DNA of 64,000 bases, from positions 1 through 64,000 of the IMG/VR virus record IMGVR_UViG_3300027777_000031. One strand, 5' to 3'. Below the pieces are notes generated by a model, which searched no databases, had not been told where the DNA came from, and saw only the letters and a list, made by a program, of their open reading frames with translations. This document shows positions 43,671 to 52,441 of the stretch, piece by piece. The stretch is from a virus. Numbering within the stretch: the stretch's first letter is position 1; every line of letters begins with the position of its first letter. Position numbers and translations under genes: made by a program.

Positions 43671-45716
43671 ATGATAGAATCTATGGATGGTGGAAGTAAT
43701 AGTGGAAATAAAGCAGTTAAGACTGACTCATCAACACCCGTATTAGACAATTTTAGTAGAGATTTAATTAAACTTGCCGAAGAGGGTAAACTTGACCCTG
43801 TAATTGGTAGAGAAAGAGAAATCACACGAATCGCCCAAATCCTTTCACGTAGAAAAAAAAATAACCCAATTATCATTGGAGAACCTGGTTGTGGTAAAAC
43901 CGCAATCGTTGAAGGTCTTGCCATTATGATTTATAATGGGGAATGTCCAAGAAACTTAATGGACAAACGTATCGTATCATTAGATATGACATCAATTGTT
44001 GCCGGAACCAAATATCGTGGACAATTCGAAGAAAGAATGAAAGTTATTATTGAAGAACTTCAGAACGCACCGAACATCATTGTATTCATTGATGAAATCC
44101 ACACAATCGTAGGTGCAGGAAATTCGTCAGGTTCAATGGACGCATCAAACATCTTTAAACCGGCACTTGCCCGTGGCGAGATTCAATGTGTTGGAGCAAC
44201 AACCTTAGATGAATACCGAAAAAACTTTGAGAAAGATGGAGCGTTAGAGAGACGTTTCCAAAAAGTTGTGGTGGATTCGGCGACCAAAGAAGAAACTTTG
44301 GAAATCCTTAAAAACGTAAAAGATAAATACGAGAACTTCCATAAGGTAACTTATACGGATGAAGTATTGTCAGTATGTGTTGATTTAGCGGACCGTTACA
44401 TCACCGATAGAGAATTTCCGGATAAAGGGTTTGACATCATTGATGAGGTTGGAGCAAGAAGTCAAGTTGAAATTAAAATGCCAGAATCAATTGAGAAGTT
44501 AAAACAACAAGCCGCAGACATCAAACAAGAAAAAGTGGATGTTGTAAAACAACAACGATATGAGGAGGCAGCAAATCTTCGTGATAAAGAAAAACGCATC
44601 TTAACCAAACTTGAAGTTGAAAAGAAAAAGTTTGAGGAAGAACTTCTTTCACACAAAAAAGAAATCAGTTTGGATTTAGTTTATGAGGTGGTTTCCAATA
44701 TGACCAAAATTCCGGTAACCAAATTAAACGCAGACGAAACCAAATTATTATCTGATATGGAGACAAACCTATCCGATAAAGTTATTGGACAATCTGAAGC
44801 CGTTTCAAAAATTGCAAAATCAATTCGTAGAAACAGAATCGGAATCAAGGACCCAAACAAACCAATCGGTTCATTCATCTTCTTAGGGTCAACAGGTGTT
44901 GGTAAAACATACTTGGCAAAACAACTAGCGAAACAAATGTTCGGTAGCGAAGATAATATGATTCGTGTGGATATGTCCGAGTATCAAGAAAAACACACCA
45001 TTTCAAGATTAATTGGAGCACCTCCGGGATACGTTGGATACGATGAAGGTGGACAATTAACCGAACAAGTGAAAAACAAACCTTATTCTGTAATTCTATT
45101 TGATGAGATTGAGAAAGCCAATAAAGATATTTTTGGAACTCTTCTTCAAGTATTAGACGATGGTCACCTTACCGATGGTATGGGGAGAAAGATTAACTTC
45201 AAAAATTGTGTCATCATTATGACATCAAACGTGGGTGTTAAAAAATTACAGGATTTTGGTTCAGGTGTTGGTTTCAAAACTGGTAATAGTTCTTACGCTG
45301 AAGAAGAGTACAAACGTGAGGTTCTTAAAAAAGAACTTAAAAAATTCTTTACACCTGAATTCTTAAACAGAATTGATGAGGTCGTTATCTTCAACTCTTT
45401 GGTTAAAGAAGATGTTAAGAAAATTGTGACTTTGGAGTTGGATAAATTATCTAAAAGATTGGTTGGATTAAAATATAACATCACATTTGATGAAACTATT
45501 TTAGAATTAATTTCTGAAGTTGGATTTGACGAAACCTATGGGGCTCGACCAATCAAAAGAGCAATCCAAGATAAGATTGAGGATTTTGTATCCGAAGAGA
45601 TTATCAAAGGAAATATGGTGGAGGGTGTTCCATACACCCTTATAACCGTAGATAAAGAAGTGGTGGTTAAATCAGAACCTGTTAAAAAAACAAGAAAGAA
45701 AAAAGAGGATAATTAG
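43671..45716 (+). CDS. ClpC-like AAA+ unfoldase lacking the N domain
   Basis: The protein has 681 residues and two AAA+ modules: Walker A GEPGCGKT (70-77) and Walker B VFIDEIH (138-144) in the first, GSTGVGKT (406-413) and LFDEIE (476-481) in the second. Between them [14 protein letters not shown] (296-309) is a UVR motif, which marks ClpC rather than ClpB or ClpA. VGF at 533-535 lies where ClpC carries its ClpP-binding loop, so it could feed host ClpP. The usual 150-residue N-terminal adaptor domain is missing. It may unfold tagged or host proteins. It has its own host-type promoter and a terminator. Confidence 0.85.
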   Translation: MIESMDGGSNSGNKAVKTDSSTPVLDNFSRDLIKLAEEGKLDPVIGREREITRIAQILSRRKKNNPIIIGEPGCGKTAIVEGLAIMIYNGECPRNLMDKRIVSLDMTSIVAGTKYRGQFEERMKVIIEELQNAPNIIVFIDEIHTIVGAGNSSGSMDASNIFKPALARGEIQCVGATTLDEYRKNFEKDGALERRFQKVVVDSATKEETLEILKNVKDKYENFHKVTYTDEVLSVCVDLADRYITDREFPDKGFDIIDEVGARSQVEIKMPESIEKLKQQAADIKQEKVDVVKQQRYEEAANLRDKEKRILTKLEVEKKKFEEELLSHKKEISLDLVYEVVSNMTKIPVTKLNADETKLLSDMETNLSDKVIGQSEAVSKIAKSIRRNRIGIKDPNKPIGSFIFLGSTGVGKTYLAKQLAKQMFGSEDNMIRVDMSEYQEKHTISRLIGAPPGYVGYDEGGQLTEQVKNKPYSVILFDEIEKANKDIFGTLLQVLDDGHLTDGMGRKINFKNCVIIMTSNVGVKKLQDFGSGVGFKTGNSSYAEEEYKREVLKKELKKFFTPEFLNRIDEVVIFNSLVKEDVKKIVTLELDKLSKRLVGLKYNITFDETILELISEVGFDETYGARPIKRAIQDKIEDFVSEEIIKGNMVEGVPYTLITVDKEVVVKSEPVKKTRKKKEDN

Positions 45717-45725
45717 TCCTCTTTT
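45701..45725 (+). terminator. terminator of the clp gene
   Basis: AAAAGAGGA / TCCTCTTTT form a 9-bp stem around TAATTAG, which contains the stop codon, and a T-run follows. Confidence 0.7.
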
Positions 45726-45752
45726 TTTTGTTCTAAAAATATAAGAAAAAAA

Positions 45753-45770
45753 AAGAGACCGAAGTCTCTT
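45753..45770 (-). terminator. terminator of the archaemetzincin gene
   Basis: AAGAGAC / GTCTCTT pair around a CGAA tetraloop with A/T tracts on both sides. The same 18-base hairpin is found again at 49178-49195. Confidence 0.65.
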
Positions 45771-46347
45771 AATATTTTATTTTTTTTCTACAATCATTAC
45801 AAATCCACAATAATTCATTTTTTACTTGGGAACCTTTTCCTTTAGCATCATTCATTAAACATTTAATATTTGTTTCACAATGAGGTATTCCTAAAGTATG
45901 TCCAATTTCGTGAACCACAACTTTAACCATTTCATCAGAATGATTTTTACCTAATCTTTTAACTGATACAACACAAGGTTTACCACTCATAAGACCTAAA
46001 CCAAAAATACCCCAATTATGATATAATTTACCGTTTAGTTCTCTATCGGTAGAAATATCAACATCTGTTAAACCTAATACTTTACCATCACAATTTGAAT
46101 ACTTTGACTCTAAATAATTAAGTATTTGGTCTGCGTTATATTTTTTTAGACCATTAACTTTTGTTGATTTAGGAACCTTAATACGGTTTAATACTACAAC
46201 ATTAAAAGAATAAAATTTGTTTAATTCTTTTGAGCTCAATTCAACATCATCATTTGAGATGTTTCCCATAGGGACCAAATATATTGTTGGTTTACGTGTG
46301 GTAAATCCAAACAATAAAAATACGGATATTAATAATATTTTTTTCAT
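45769..46347 (-). CDS. secreted archaemetzincin-like metallopeptidase (M54)
   Basis: The protein has 192 residues. The N-terminus KKILLISVFLLFGFTTRKP is a signal peptide without a lipobox Cys. The zinc site VVHEIGHTLGIPHCETNIKC followed by LMNDA is the archaemetzincin pattern HExxHxxGxxHCx4CxM, and two further Cys (CNDC) near the end complete the usual zinc-stabilised tail. It would act outside the cytoplasm on an unknown protein. A TATCTTTG box ends eight bases before the ATG, so it can be expressed from a host promoter, nearly leaderless. Confidence 0.8.
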   Translation of the reverse strand: MKKILLISVFLLFGFTTRKPTIYLVPMGNISNDDVELSSKELNKFYSFNVVVLNRIKVPKSTKVNGLKKYNADQILNYLESKYSNCDGKVLGLTDVDISTDRELNGKLYHNWGIFGLGLMSGKPCVVSVKRLGKNHSDEMVKVVVHEIGHTLGIPHCETNIKCLMNDAKGKGSQVKNELLWICNDCRKKIKY

Positions 46348-46351
46348 ATCA

Positions 46352-46378
46352 CAAAGATACGAAAAAAAAATTAAGCAA
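46352..46378 (-). promoter_or_regulatory. probable host-type promoter, archaemetzincin
   Basis: On the minus strand TTG (46376-46378) is followed after 16 bases by TATCTTTG (46352-46359). The -7 box is perfect; spacing is shorter than the 19 bases seen elsewhere. Confidence 0.5.
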
Positions 46379-47606
46379 CCTCTTCTATTTTAGGTAACAT
46401 TTGACCTAAAGATTCAAGATTAGGACATTGTTGTGAATCTTCACCCATTGCTTTGAAGAATTTATCATTTTGAACTAAATAATTATTTTGAGTTTCACCA
46501 ATAATAAAAACTAACGCACCGACTGCATATGGTCTTGCAATTTTTAAAAAGTCTTCAGGAAGATTAATACAACCATATGATTTGTTAAATTTAGAAGTAC
46601 CTAAATATTGTTCAACAGTTTTTATAAATGAATCCGGAATACTTTCAGATTTTGGTGATGCACTACTACCCATAGCTTTTTTAAGTTCTCGCATTGCTTT
46701 TACTCTTGGAGCTTCATTATAAAATCCGTGAATAGCGTTTGCTAAACTTTCGCCGTCTAAAGTTGTTACATTAAAGATATTATTATCACCACCAACATAA
46801 TCCTCATCAGTTTTTAACGCATTAATAGAATAAATTCCTTTAGGAAAAAATCTTGATTTATTTTTATTTATATAATCGTAAATTAATTCCTTATCATATT
46901 TTTTACCACCACCAGTTTTATCTTTATATTCTTGTGATTTCACATCATATTTAAAACCCGCAGCATTGGCATATTCGTCCCAAGACCATAATGCTTTAGC
47001 TATTGATTTAGCGTCTTGAGATTGAGCATTTAACCCATCTATCGTATATGATTTAGCAACAAAATCGCCTTTTTTGTTAAACAAATAAATGTTATTATCT
47101 CTTGTATCAATAACGAAAAAATTTCTATTACTAAATTTAGGTCGTATACCAACATATGAAATTTCACAAGCACTTCTTACAGGAACACCATTAGAAATTA
47201 ATTCTCCACCAACTTTTTGATATTGACTCATTTTTGTCAAATCAACCCCTTTAGTACTAGGTATTGAAGGACAAAAATTTTGAGATGTTTTATCATCTTT
47301 TTTAATTGGTGTTTCAGGTTTTTTAATTTGCATAGTCTTATCACCAATAACTTGTTTAATACTAGTTATTGATTTATGATTTTTAGCCTCTTTCCAATTA
47401 GGGTACTTGTCACCATATTTTGTATTTTCTTTACCTTTAAAATAATATTTACCATTTTCAAATTTATAATCATACGCATTATCGTGGTCAGTAACTATAA
47501 TTGGAGACACACCTTGTTCACTTAAATAGTGACGTTTAGTTGCACTTTCGTGAAGATTTAATATTCTATTTTTTTCTTCTTCGTTAATTATAAATAAATT
47601 TTTCAT
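46371..47606 (-). CDS. L,D-transpeptidase-like protein with conserved N-terminal leader
   Basis: The protein has 411 residues from the ATG at 47606; the longer frame upstream lies inside the next gene. Residues 1-30 form a leader (EEEKNRILNLHES at 9-21, then YLSE at 27-30) shared with other proteins nearby and ending in a predicted prohead-protease site after Glu30. The C-terminal region has KSYGCINLPEDF, the SxGCINxxxxD active-site motif of YkuD-type L,D-transpeptidases, with Cys as nucleophile. The middle contains FFVIDTRDNNIYLFNKKGDF, the typical strand start of that fold. It may modify or cut peptidoglycan on entry. Confidence 0.7.
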   Translation of the reverse strand: MKNLFIINEEEKNRILNLHESATKRHYLSEQGVSPIIVTDHDNAYDYKFENGKYYFKGKENTKYGDKYPNWKEAKNHKSITSIKQVIGDKTMQIKKPETPIKKDDKTSQNFCPSIPSTKGVDLTKMSQYQKVGGELISNGVPVRSACEISYVGIRPKFSNRNFFVIDTRDNNIYLFNKKGDFVAKSYTIDGLNAQSQDAKSIAKALWSWDEYANAAGFKYDVKSQEYKDKTGGGKKYDKELIYDYINKNKSRFFPKGIYSINALKTDEDYVGGDNNIFNVTTLDGESLANAIHGFYNEAPRVKAMRELKKAMGSSASPKSESIPDSFIKTVEQYLGTSKFNKSYGCINLPEDFLKIARPYAVGALVFIIGETQNNYLVQNDKFFKAMGEDSQQCPNLESLGQMLPKIEEVA

Positions 47607-47607
47607 A

Positions 47608-48426
47608 TTATTTCGGAGTTGTTGGGGTATAACCCTTAAATTCAGGGAATGATTTAGCTTTGAACTGTGAACCCGCAGCTGTCGGTGCTCCCGCAGTTGG
47701 TGGATTAGTTCCAGCACCCGGTTGCCCTATTAAATCATTGATATCGATTTCAGAATATCCTGAACCTCCACCAGCAGCTACACCACTATTTTCTGTACCG
47801 GTTTTTTGACCTCCGGTATTAGCACCTGTAGTTTGAGCACCTGTTGATGCACCTTGAACACCAGTTTCAGCGGTTTTCTTAATTGCTGCCGATGACGCGT
47901 CGGTAGTATTGTTGGTTGGTTGAGTTGTAGTAGTTGTTGTGGTTGCGTTTGTATCTGTTTTTGGTAAATTTTGTAATGACGATAAAATACTTGCAGATGT
48001 TTTAGGTCCATATTTACCATCCGGAGTTAATCCGGCTTGAGATTTTGTATTTAATAAAGTTTGTAATTCAACAATTGAAGGGTATTTAACCCCTATTTTA
48101 ATAGGTGTCACTGGTGGTGGTGGTGTTGTTGCTGCCGGTGGAGTAGTTCCTGCAGCTGTTGGTGGAGTAGTTCCTGCTGCTGTTGGTGGAGTAGTTCCTG
48201 TGTTAGCACCTGTAACACCACCAATTTCTACACCAGGTTTAGACCCACCAATCGTATTTAGAGATTGTTTAATAGCATCAACCACTTTTGGGTCTAAATT
48301 TCCATAATTCCCTGAGTCAATGTTTCCAGCAATAGTTTTAACATCCTGTTCAGAAATAACAATACCTCTTTTATACCCCAAAAGGTATTTCATATTTTCA
48401 ATTTCTTTTAATATATTTTTTTTCAT
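47608..48426 (-). CDS. peptidoglycan-binding-domain protein with leader
   Basis: The protein has 272 residues. Its leader, MKYLLGYKRGIVISEQ at about 12-27, ends with a possible prohead-protease site ISE (24-26). Residues about 110-155 contain VELQTLLNTKSQAGLTPDGK and YGPKTSASI, a classic PG_binding_1 domain. Flanking regions are low complexity, rich in Thr, Ala, Pro and Gly, including three tandem PPTAAGTT units. It lies one base from the transpeptidase-like gene and overlaps the next, so the three form one unit, probably virion-borne cell-wall proteins. Confidence 0.6.
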   Translation of the reverse strand: MKKNILKEIENMKYLLGYKRGIVISEQDVKTIAGNIDSGNYGNLDPKVVDAIKQSLNTIGGSKPGVEIGGVTGANTGTTPPTAAGTTPPTAAGTTPPAATTPPPPVTPIKIGVKYPSIVELQTLLNTKSQAGLTPDGKYGPKTSASILSSLQNLPKTDTNATTTTTTTQPTNNTTDASSAAIKKTAETGVQGASTGAQTTGANTGGQKTGTENSGVAAGGGSGYSEIDINDLIGQPGAGTNPPTAGAPTAAGSQFKAKSFPEFKGYTPTTPK

Positions 48427-49142
48427 TATCTTGGTCTATTTGCGTTTGCTTGTAATTGTTTTATTGCATCATTAAGTTGGTCTGAAGTCATACCAACTTG
48501 TTGTTGTGCTTGAGCGATACCTCCAGCGGGTGTTCCTGTTGTTGGAGTTGTTGTCCCAGCAGCAGCTGCTGGTGGTGTTGTAACCTCTGATTTAGGAGTA
48601 TCTTGTGGTTTACCATTTAATTTTTCATTAATTTTTTGTAACAAACCGGAATCCATAATACCTGTTTCAGGTAAACCTAAGAATTTTTGAATAGCCTTAG
48701 TATTTTCAGTTGTTTTAGCAACAATTTGTTGTTTATATTGTTGTAATTTTTTTGCCTTGTCATCAGTTGTTACCGCAGTTTTAAATTCAGGGTCATTACA
48801 AGAATATTTTTCAGATTTATTATTGGCAACAGGTTGTTTACGTTTATAACCATTATTATAATACACATAACCTTTTATTATATATGCTGTCGACCCGTCT
48901 GATAATTTAGTTGGTTTAACCCCTTGACTAGGGACACACGAATATATTCCTTCCCAATTTTTTTCTCTAGCAAGACCATCTTTCTTACCAGCACCTGCTT
49001 GAGCATTAAATCCAAGTGGATTATTTGGTATTGCTCCAAATGGTGAAGTTTGTTCATTCAAATATTGACGTTTTGTTGCACTCTCGTGAATATTTAAAAT
49101 TCTATTTTTTTCTTCTTCGTCTAAGAAATATAATTTTTTCAT
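48426..49142 (-). CDS. leader-bearing protein with PG-binding-like segment
   Basis: The protein has 238 residues. The leader EEEKNRILNIHESATKRQYL ends with LNE at 28-30, almost identical to that of the gene at 46371-47606. A central domain (GIYSCVPSQGVKPTKLSDGS) has two Cys, and IQKFLGLPETGIMDSGLLQK resembles half of a peptidoglycan-binding domain. The end is Thr/Ala/Gly rich. It starts the three-gene unit and has an ATATTTATAAATA motif upstream. A virion or injected location is inferred from the leader. Confidence 0.55.
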   Translation of the reverse strand: MKKLYFLDEEEKNRILNIHESATKRQYLNEQTSPFGAIPNNPLGFNAQAGAGKKDGLAREKNWEGIYSCVPSQGVKPTKLSDGSTAYIIKGYVYYNNGYKRKQPVANNKSEKYSCNDPEFKTAVTTDDKAKKLQQYKQQIVAKTTENTKAIQKFLGLPETGIMDSGLLQKINEKLNGKPQDTPKSEVTTPPAAAAGTTTPTTGTPAGGIAQAQQQVGMTSDQLNDAIKQLQANANRPR

Positions 49143-49177
49143 AAAATATTTTATTTATAAATATCATATAAAAAAAA

Positions 49178-49195
49178 AAGAGACCGAAGTCTCTT
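49178..49195 (-). terminator. terminator of the M20 peptidase gene
   Basis: AAGAGAC / GTCTCTT with a CGAA loop; identical to the hairpin at 45753-45770. The stop codon of the gene overlaps it. Confidence 0.65.
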
Positions 49196-50015
49196 AGAAT
49201 AAATTTTTAAATTTTGGTTCTGATTTATATTGGTATTTCTGATATCCCAATCCTTCAATCATTTTTTTACCAGTTTCAATTCCATTATAAACATCCTCAA
49301 CTACAACATATTCATTTCTTGTGTGATAGTCGTAATAACCTATTGCAAAATTGATACAGGCAAAATCAAAAGTATTCTTTAATGCGTAAACATCGGTATA
49401 AGGGTTTGAGAAGTATTCTTGTTCCCCATTGAAACTCTCGTTTAACACATTATTACAAGTCTCAAAGAACTCACTATCTCTTTCAAATAATCTTGTTCCC
49501 ATACAAACTTCAGTAACCATTCTATTACCCGGAGCGTCAAACTGAATCCCATAACCAACATTCATAAAGAAGTTTGGGTCGGCTTTTTTAGACCCGTGAC
49601 ATCCGGTTTCTTCTGATACGAAAAATGCTGCTTTCAGATTTGGTAATTCTTTTAATAATTCCAAACACGCATAAACACCACATTTATCATCACCACCAAT
49701 TCCGGTTGGTTCATCAAAATCGTTATAAGCCTTTAAAGCCGGTTTAATTTCATACTGACTATTCTGTAACATTTCCTCACGAATATTGATTGAGTCAATA
49801 CTATGAACTGTATCAGTGTGAGCTATTACGCAAGGGAAGTAATCGACAAATTCATCCGTTTGTTTAACAGCGTAAATATTGTAATGTTCATCCACATTGA
49901 AGGGAATCCCATTTTCTTCTAACCAATTGGTTATAAATTCAACCATAAGGTCTTCTTGATAAGTTTTTGTCGGAATTGACAAAACCTCTTTTAATAATTC
50001 GTAATTTCTTTCCAT
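49194..50015 (-). CDS. M20-family metallopeptidase
   Basis: The protein has 273 residues. It has the M20 zinc pattern: IAHTDTVH (first His and Asp), TGIGGDDKCGVYA (bridging Asp) and FFVSEETGCHGS (catalytic Glu-Glu), the layout of peptidase T-like aminopeptidases. The dimerisation insert present in most M20 enzymes appears reduced, so the protein is short. It is cytoplasmic, with no signal. It could recycle peptides released by proteolysis during infection. A TATATTTG box lies just upstream. Confidence 0.75.
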   Translation of the reverse strand: MERNYELLKEVLSIPTKTYQEDLMVEFITNWLEENGIPFNVDEHYNIYAVKQTDEFVDYFPCVIAHTDTVHSIDSINIREEMLQNSQYEIKPALKAYNDFDEPTGIGGDDKCGVYACLELLKELPNLKAAFFVSEETGCHGSKKADPNFFMNVGYGIQFDAPGNRMVTEVCMGTRLFERDSEFFETCNNVLNESFNGEQEYFSNPYTDVYALKNTFDFACINFAIGYYDYHTRNEYVVVEDVYNGIETGKKMIEGLGYQKYQYKSEPKFKNLF

Positions 50016-50057
50016 AGAGCAAATATAGGAAAAATAATTTGAATATTAACTATTATT

Positions 50058-51419
50058 TTAATTTATTCTAATAAACCCTTCAAATAACTCAGGTGAAACT
50101 AAAAAATTATTAAATTCTTCTTCAGTATAACTTCTATCTTCTATTCCCACACTACCGTCTTTTTTAAACACCTGAACAAGTATTCTATTATTTTTTGGGT
50201 TAATTCCTCTATAGAAAAATTCTCTTCCGGATTTAGTTGTATATCTGTTATTAATTTTAAATTTAGAATCAAGTCGTTTATATAATTCACCATACTCGTA
50301 GATATCGACATATTGAGATTCGTCCTCAAGTTTATCAATAATTTTATCCAAGTATCTTGAACATTCGGAATCAAAATATTCTTGGTCAAAATCCACAGCA
50401 TCTATTTCATAAATATAATCACCCCATCCAGTAATCTCCATATCTGAACCAATTCTAAACAATAATTCACTTATAGTTAATGTTTTATCTCCCATTGTAT
50501 CGTATAGAGATAATAACATCCCAACACTTGTAAAATATTCTCTAAAACAATGTTTTGTAAAAATTCCGTAATTGTAGAATGGGTTACAAAAATCGTCTTT
50601 TATCATTTGGTTAAACCCTCTGGTTTTAGATTCATTTGTTTGTGAAGTATACTCGTAAATCATTGACTCTACCTCATTCCCAAACATATTAAGTAATTTT
50701 TGACCTGCTTCCGATTTTTGGTCATCAGTATCTAATGGAACTGACTGTGGAGAAATGATTGAAAGAATTTGTTTTACCTTTGTAAGGTTTTCTTCATTAA
50801 ATTGATTAAAAAAATATCCATCCTTAAAATCTTGGGTTGCCTGATAATCATCTTCCCACTCATAGGTATCGTAGTTCCCGGTAATAGCGTTGTAATACCA
50901 CATATCATCATCACTAGGATTGAATAACTTAATATAGTCATCCTCGTCAAAACTTAAATCTATTTTACTTTTGAACGGAGCTTTTGGTGTGTATTTAAAA
51001 TCGTAAATAGCATCGTCAGCATTCTCTAACTCACGACTACTAACTTGTTCACCCTTGGCAATTTTAGTTAATAACTTATACGTTTCACCAACACCAATAA
51101 TATCATCAACAACTGATTTAACCTCATCGGGAAAATTATACAGAATATCATTTTTTGGACGAGCAGTACCATAGGTATTATAATATTCAATCTTACCATC
51201 CTCTTTATGAATCGTATAAGTAACCAAACCATTATTTAATTGGAGATTTTTATCTATAATAAAGTAAGTATCCCCCTCTCTAAATTGATTCCAACTACCT
51301 TTAAATTTTTCCGGAGCGTAATACACAAAGGCATCATAGTCCAATGGGTCTACAACCAACCAATCGTCATTGTCTAATAATATGTTTTTCATTCCGTGAA
51401 AGCTCTTTGTATCAGGCAT
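50058..51419 (-). CDS. hypothetical protein
   Basis: The protein has 453 residues, acidic and rich in Tyr, Phe and Asp. The N-terminal third (DDWLVVDPLDYDAFVYYAPE and FREGDTYFIIDKNLQLNNGL) looks like a small beta domain of a kind present in phage-encoded ADP-ribosylation or structural proteins, but I cannot assign it. The C-terminus contains TTKSGREFFYRGINPKNNRI. It lies next to the tmRNA gene on the opposite strand. The function is unknown. Confidence 0.5.
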   Translation of the reverse strand: MPDTKSFHGMKNILLDNDDWLVVDPLDYDAFVYYAPEKFKGSWNQFREGDTYFIIDKNLQLNNGLVTYTIHKEDGKIEYYNTYGTARPKNDILYNFPDEVKSVVDDIIGVGETYKLLTKIAKGEQVSSRELENADDAIYDFKYTPKAPFKSKIDLSFDEDDYIKLFNPSDDDMWYYNAITGNYDTYEWEDDYQATQDFKDGYFFNQFNEENLTKVKQILSIISPQSVPLDTDDQKSEAGQKLLNMFGNEVESMIYEYTSQTNESKTRGFNQMIKDDFCNPFYNYGIFTKHCFREYFTSVGMLLSLYDTMGDKTLTISELLFRIGSDMEITGWGDYIYEIDAVDFDQEYFDSECSRYLDKIIDKLEDESQYVDIYEYGELYKRLDSKFKINNRYTTKSGREFFYRGINPKNNRILVQVFKKDGSVGIEDRSYTEEEFNNFLVSPELFEGFIRIN

Positions 51420-51451
51420 TGATATTTATTTTAATAATAAATATAATTTTA

Positions 51452-51482
51452 TTTGGATTTATCCAAAAATGTATTATCTTTG
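51452..51482 (+). promoter_or_regulatory. host-type promoter of the tmRNA gene
   Basis: TTTG at 51452-51455, 19 bases, then TATCTTTG at 51475-51482. This is a perfect flavobacterial housekeeping promoter. The predicted start falls about 7-14 bases before the mature tmRNA end at 51497. Confidence 0.8.
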
Positions 51483-51496
51483 TGGTATCAAAATAT

Positions 51497-51890
51497 GGGA
51501 GCGACACGGAATTGATTATTAGTAATAGTTATTCGGGGCACGTAGTGAGATGTTCTCTATCACTTAAATCTATGGGTACAACAATTTAGACGGAAACGTT
51601 TTAAACAAAATGGCTCTAGTAGGTCTTGTACGTCAAGACGAGCTTGTGAACGTAGCGTAAGCAAACTCACATTGGGGTCGGTGGACATATAACCCAGCAA
51701 CAGGAGTCCCTACAAAGGTGTGGTACCTATCCGAAAAGGTACAAGTGGAGGATTAGTTCTCAGTAAACCAAACCACTCTAAAAATAAGGGAATTGTGAAA
51801 TTTTGGATTGTTAGCTTAAACAATATCCTAAACGTGTAGTCCTTAATAGGTAGTACAAATAAGACCGGAGTTCGAGTCTCCGCGCTTCCA
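51497..51890 (+). ncRNA. ssrA: transfer-messenger RNA (tmRNA)
   Basis: The gene gives an RNA of 394 bases that rescues stalled ribosomes with SmpB. The 5' end GGGAGCG pairs over 7 bp with CGCTTCC (51883-51889), followed by discriminator A; CCA is not encoded. The T arm is CGGAG-TTCGAGT-CTCCG. The 3' third carries the characteristic string GTGTAGTCCTTAATAGGTAG, similar to E. coli tmRNA. A tag reading frame opens at GGA (51592) after TTAGAC and ends at TAA (51658-51660), giving 22 residues ending LVNVA. The stop lies next to a helix GTGA/TCAC, as in other tmRNAs. It has its own promoter and terminator. Confidence 0.92.
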
Positions 51891-51926
51891 CTTCCACCGG
51901 AGAGTCCCGACACCTCCATCAAAAGA

Positions 51927-51950
51927 AAAACCCATCATATGATGGGTTTT
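51927..51950 (+). terminator. tmRNA terminator
   Basis: AAAACCCATCA and TGATGGGTTTT are a near-perfect 11-bp stem around TA, followed by TTT. It works in both directions and could also end the minus-strand transcript from 51978-52343. Confidence 0.8.
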
Positions 51951-51977
51951 TTTGTTATCAGTTCAAATGTTTATTTT

Positions 51978-52343
51978 TTAATCTTGTAGTAAATCCTTTG
52001 ATACCGGAGTTACATTTAATTTATTTATTAATTTATCAAATCTTGAATCCATAATTCTATATACTTCATCAAAACCTTTATGTGTTTCGTCAGCTCTAGC
52101 ATTAATATACCTATTTGTTTCCGTATATAATTCGTCTGTTCGTTTAATCTCACCATCTATACGACGATGTAGTTCCTCACTTACTCTGTTTATATCATTA
52201 AAGATAAGTCCTTGTACTTGTTCCAATTGGGAACATTTTGATTTTAATCTTTTAATTTGAATGTACATCATAACCACAACTCCAACTCCCAGTATCCCGA
52301 GAACCAAACCTATACCCATAATGAACGATGTTAAATCTACCAT
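51978..52343 (-). CDS. membrane-anchored coiled-coil protein
   Basis: The protein has 121 residues. Residues 6-30 (SFIMGIGLVLGILGVGVVVM) form one transmembrane helix, and the remainder is a long charged coiled coil (INRVSEELHRRIDGEIKRTD). N-out/C-in topology is suggested by the basic residues after the helix. It resembles small phage spanin-like or membrane tether proteins in form only. It lies between the tmRNA gene and a leader-bearing gene. Confidence 0.6.
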   Translation of the reverse strand: MVDLTSFIMGIGLVLGILGVGVVVMMYIQIKRLKSKCSQLEQVQGLIFNDINRVSEELHRRIDGEIKRTDELYTETNRYINARADETHKGFDEVYRIMDSRFDKLINKLNVTPVSKDLLQD

Positions 52344-52396
52344 AATTTCTTTTTTTTATTTGTTTATTATTGAACTGATAATTAAGTATAATAAAA

Positions 52397-52420
52397 AAAG
52401 GGACTATTTCAAGTCCCTTT
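52397..52420 (-). terminator. terminator of the gene at 52442
   Basis: AAAGGGACT / AGTCCCTTT form a perfect 9-bp stem around ATTTCA with A/T runs on both sides. Confidence 0.7.
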
Positions 52421-52441
52421 ATTATATAGTATTTTTATATT

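Noticed and set aside
47607-47717. Longer N-terminus for the transpeptidase-like gene
   Set aside because: The extension overlaps the neighbouring gene, and the conserved leader begins exactly at the ATG at 47606.
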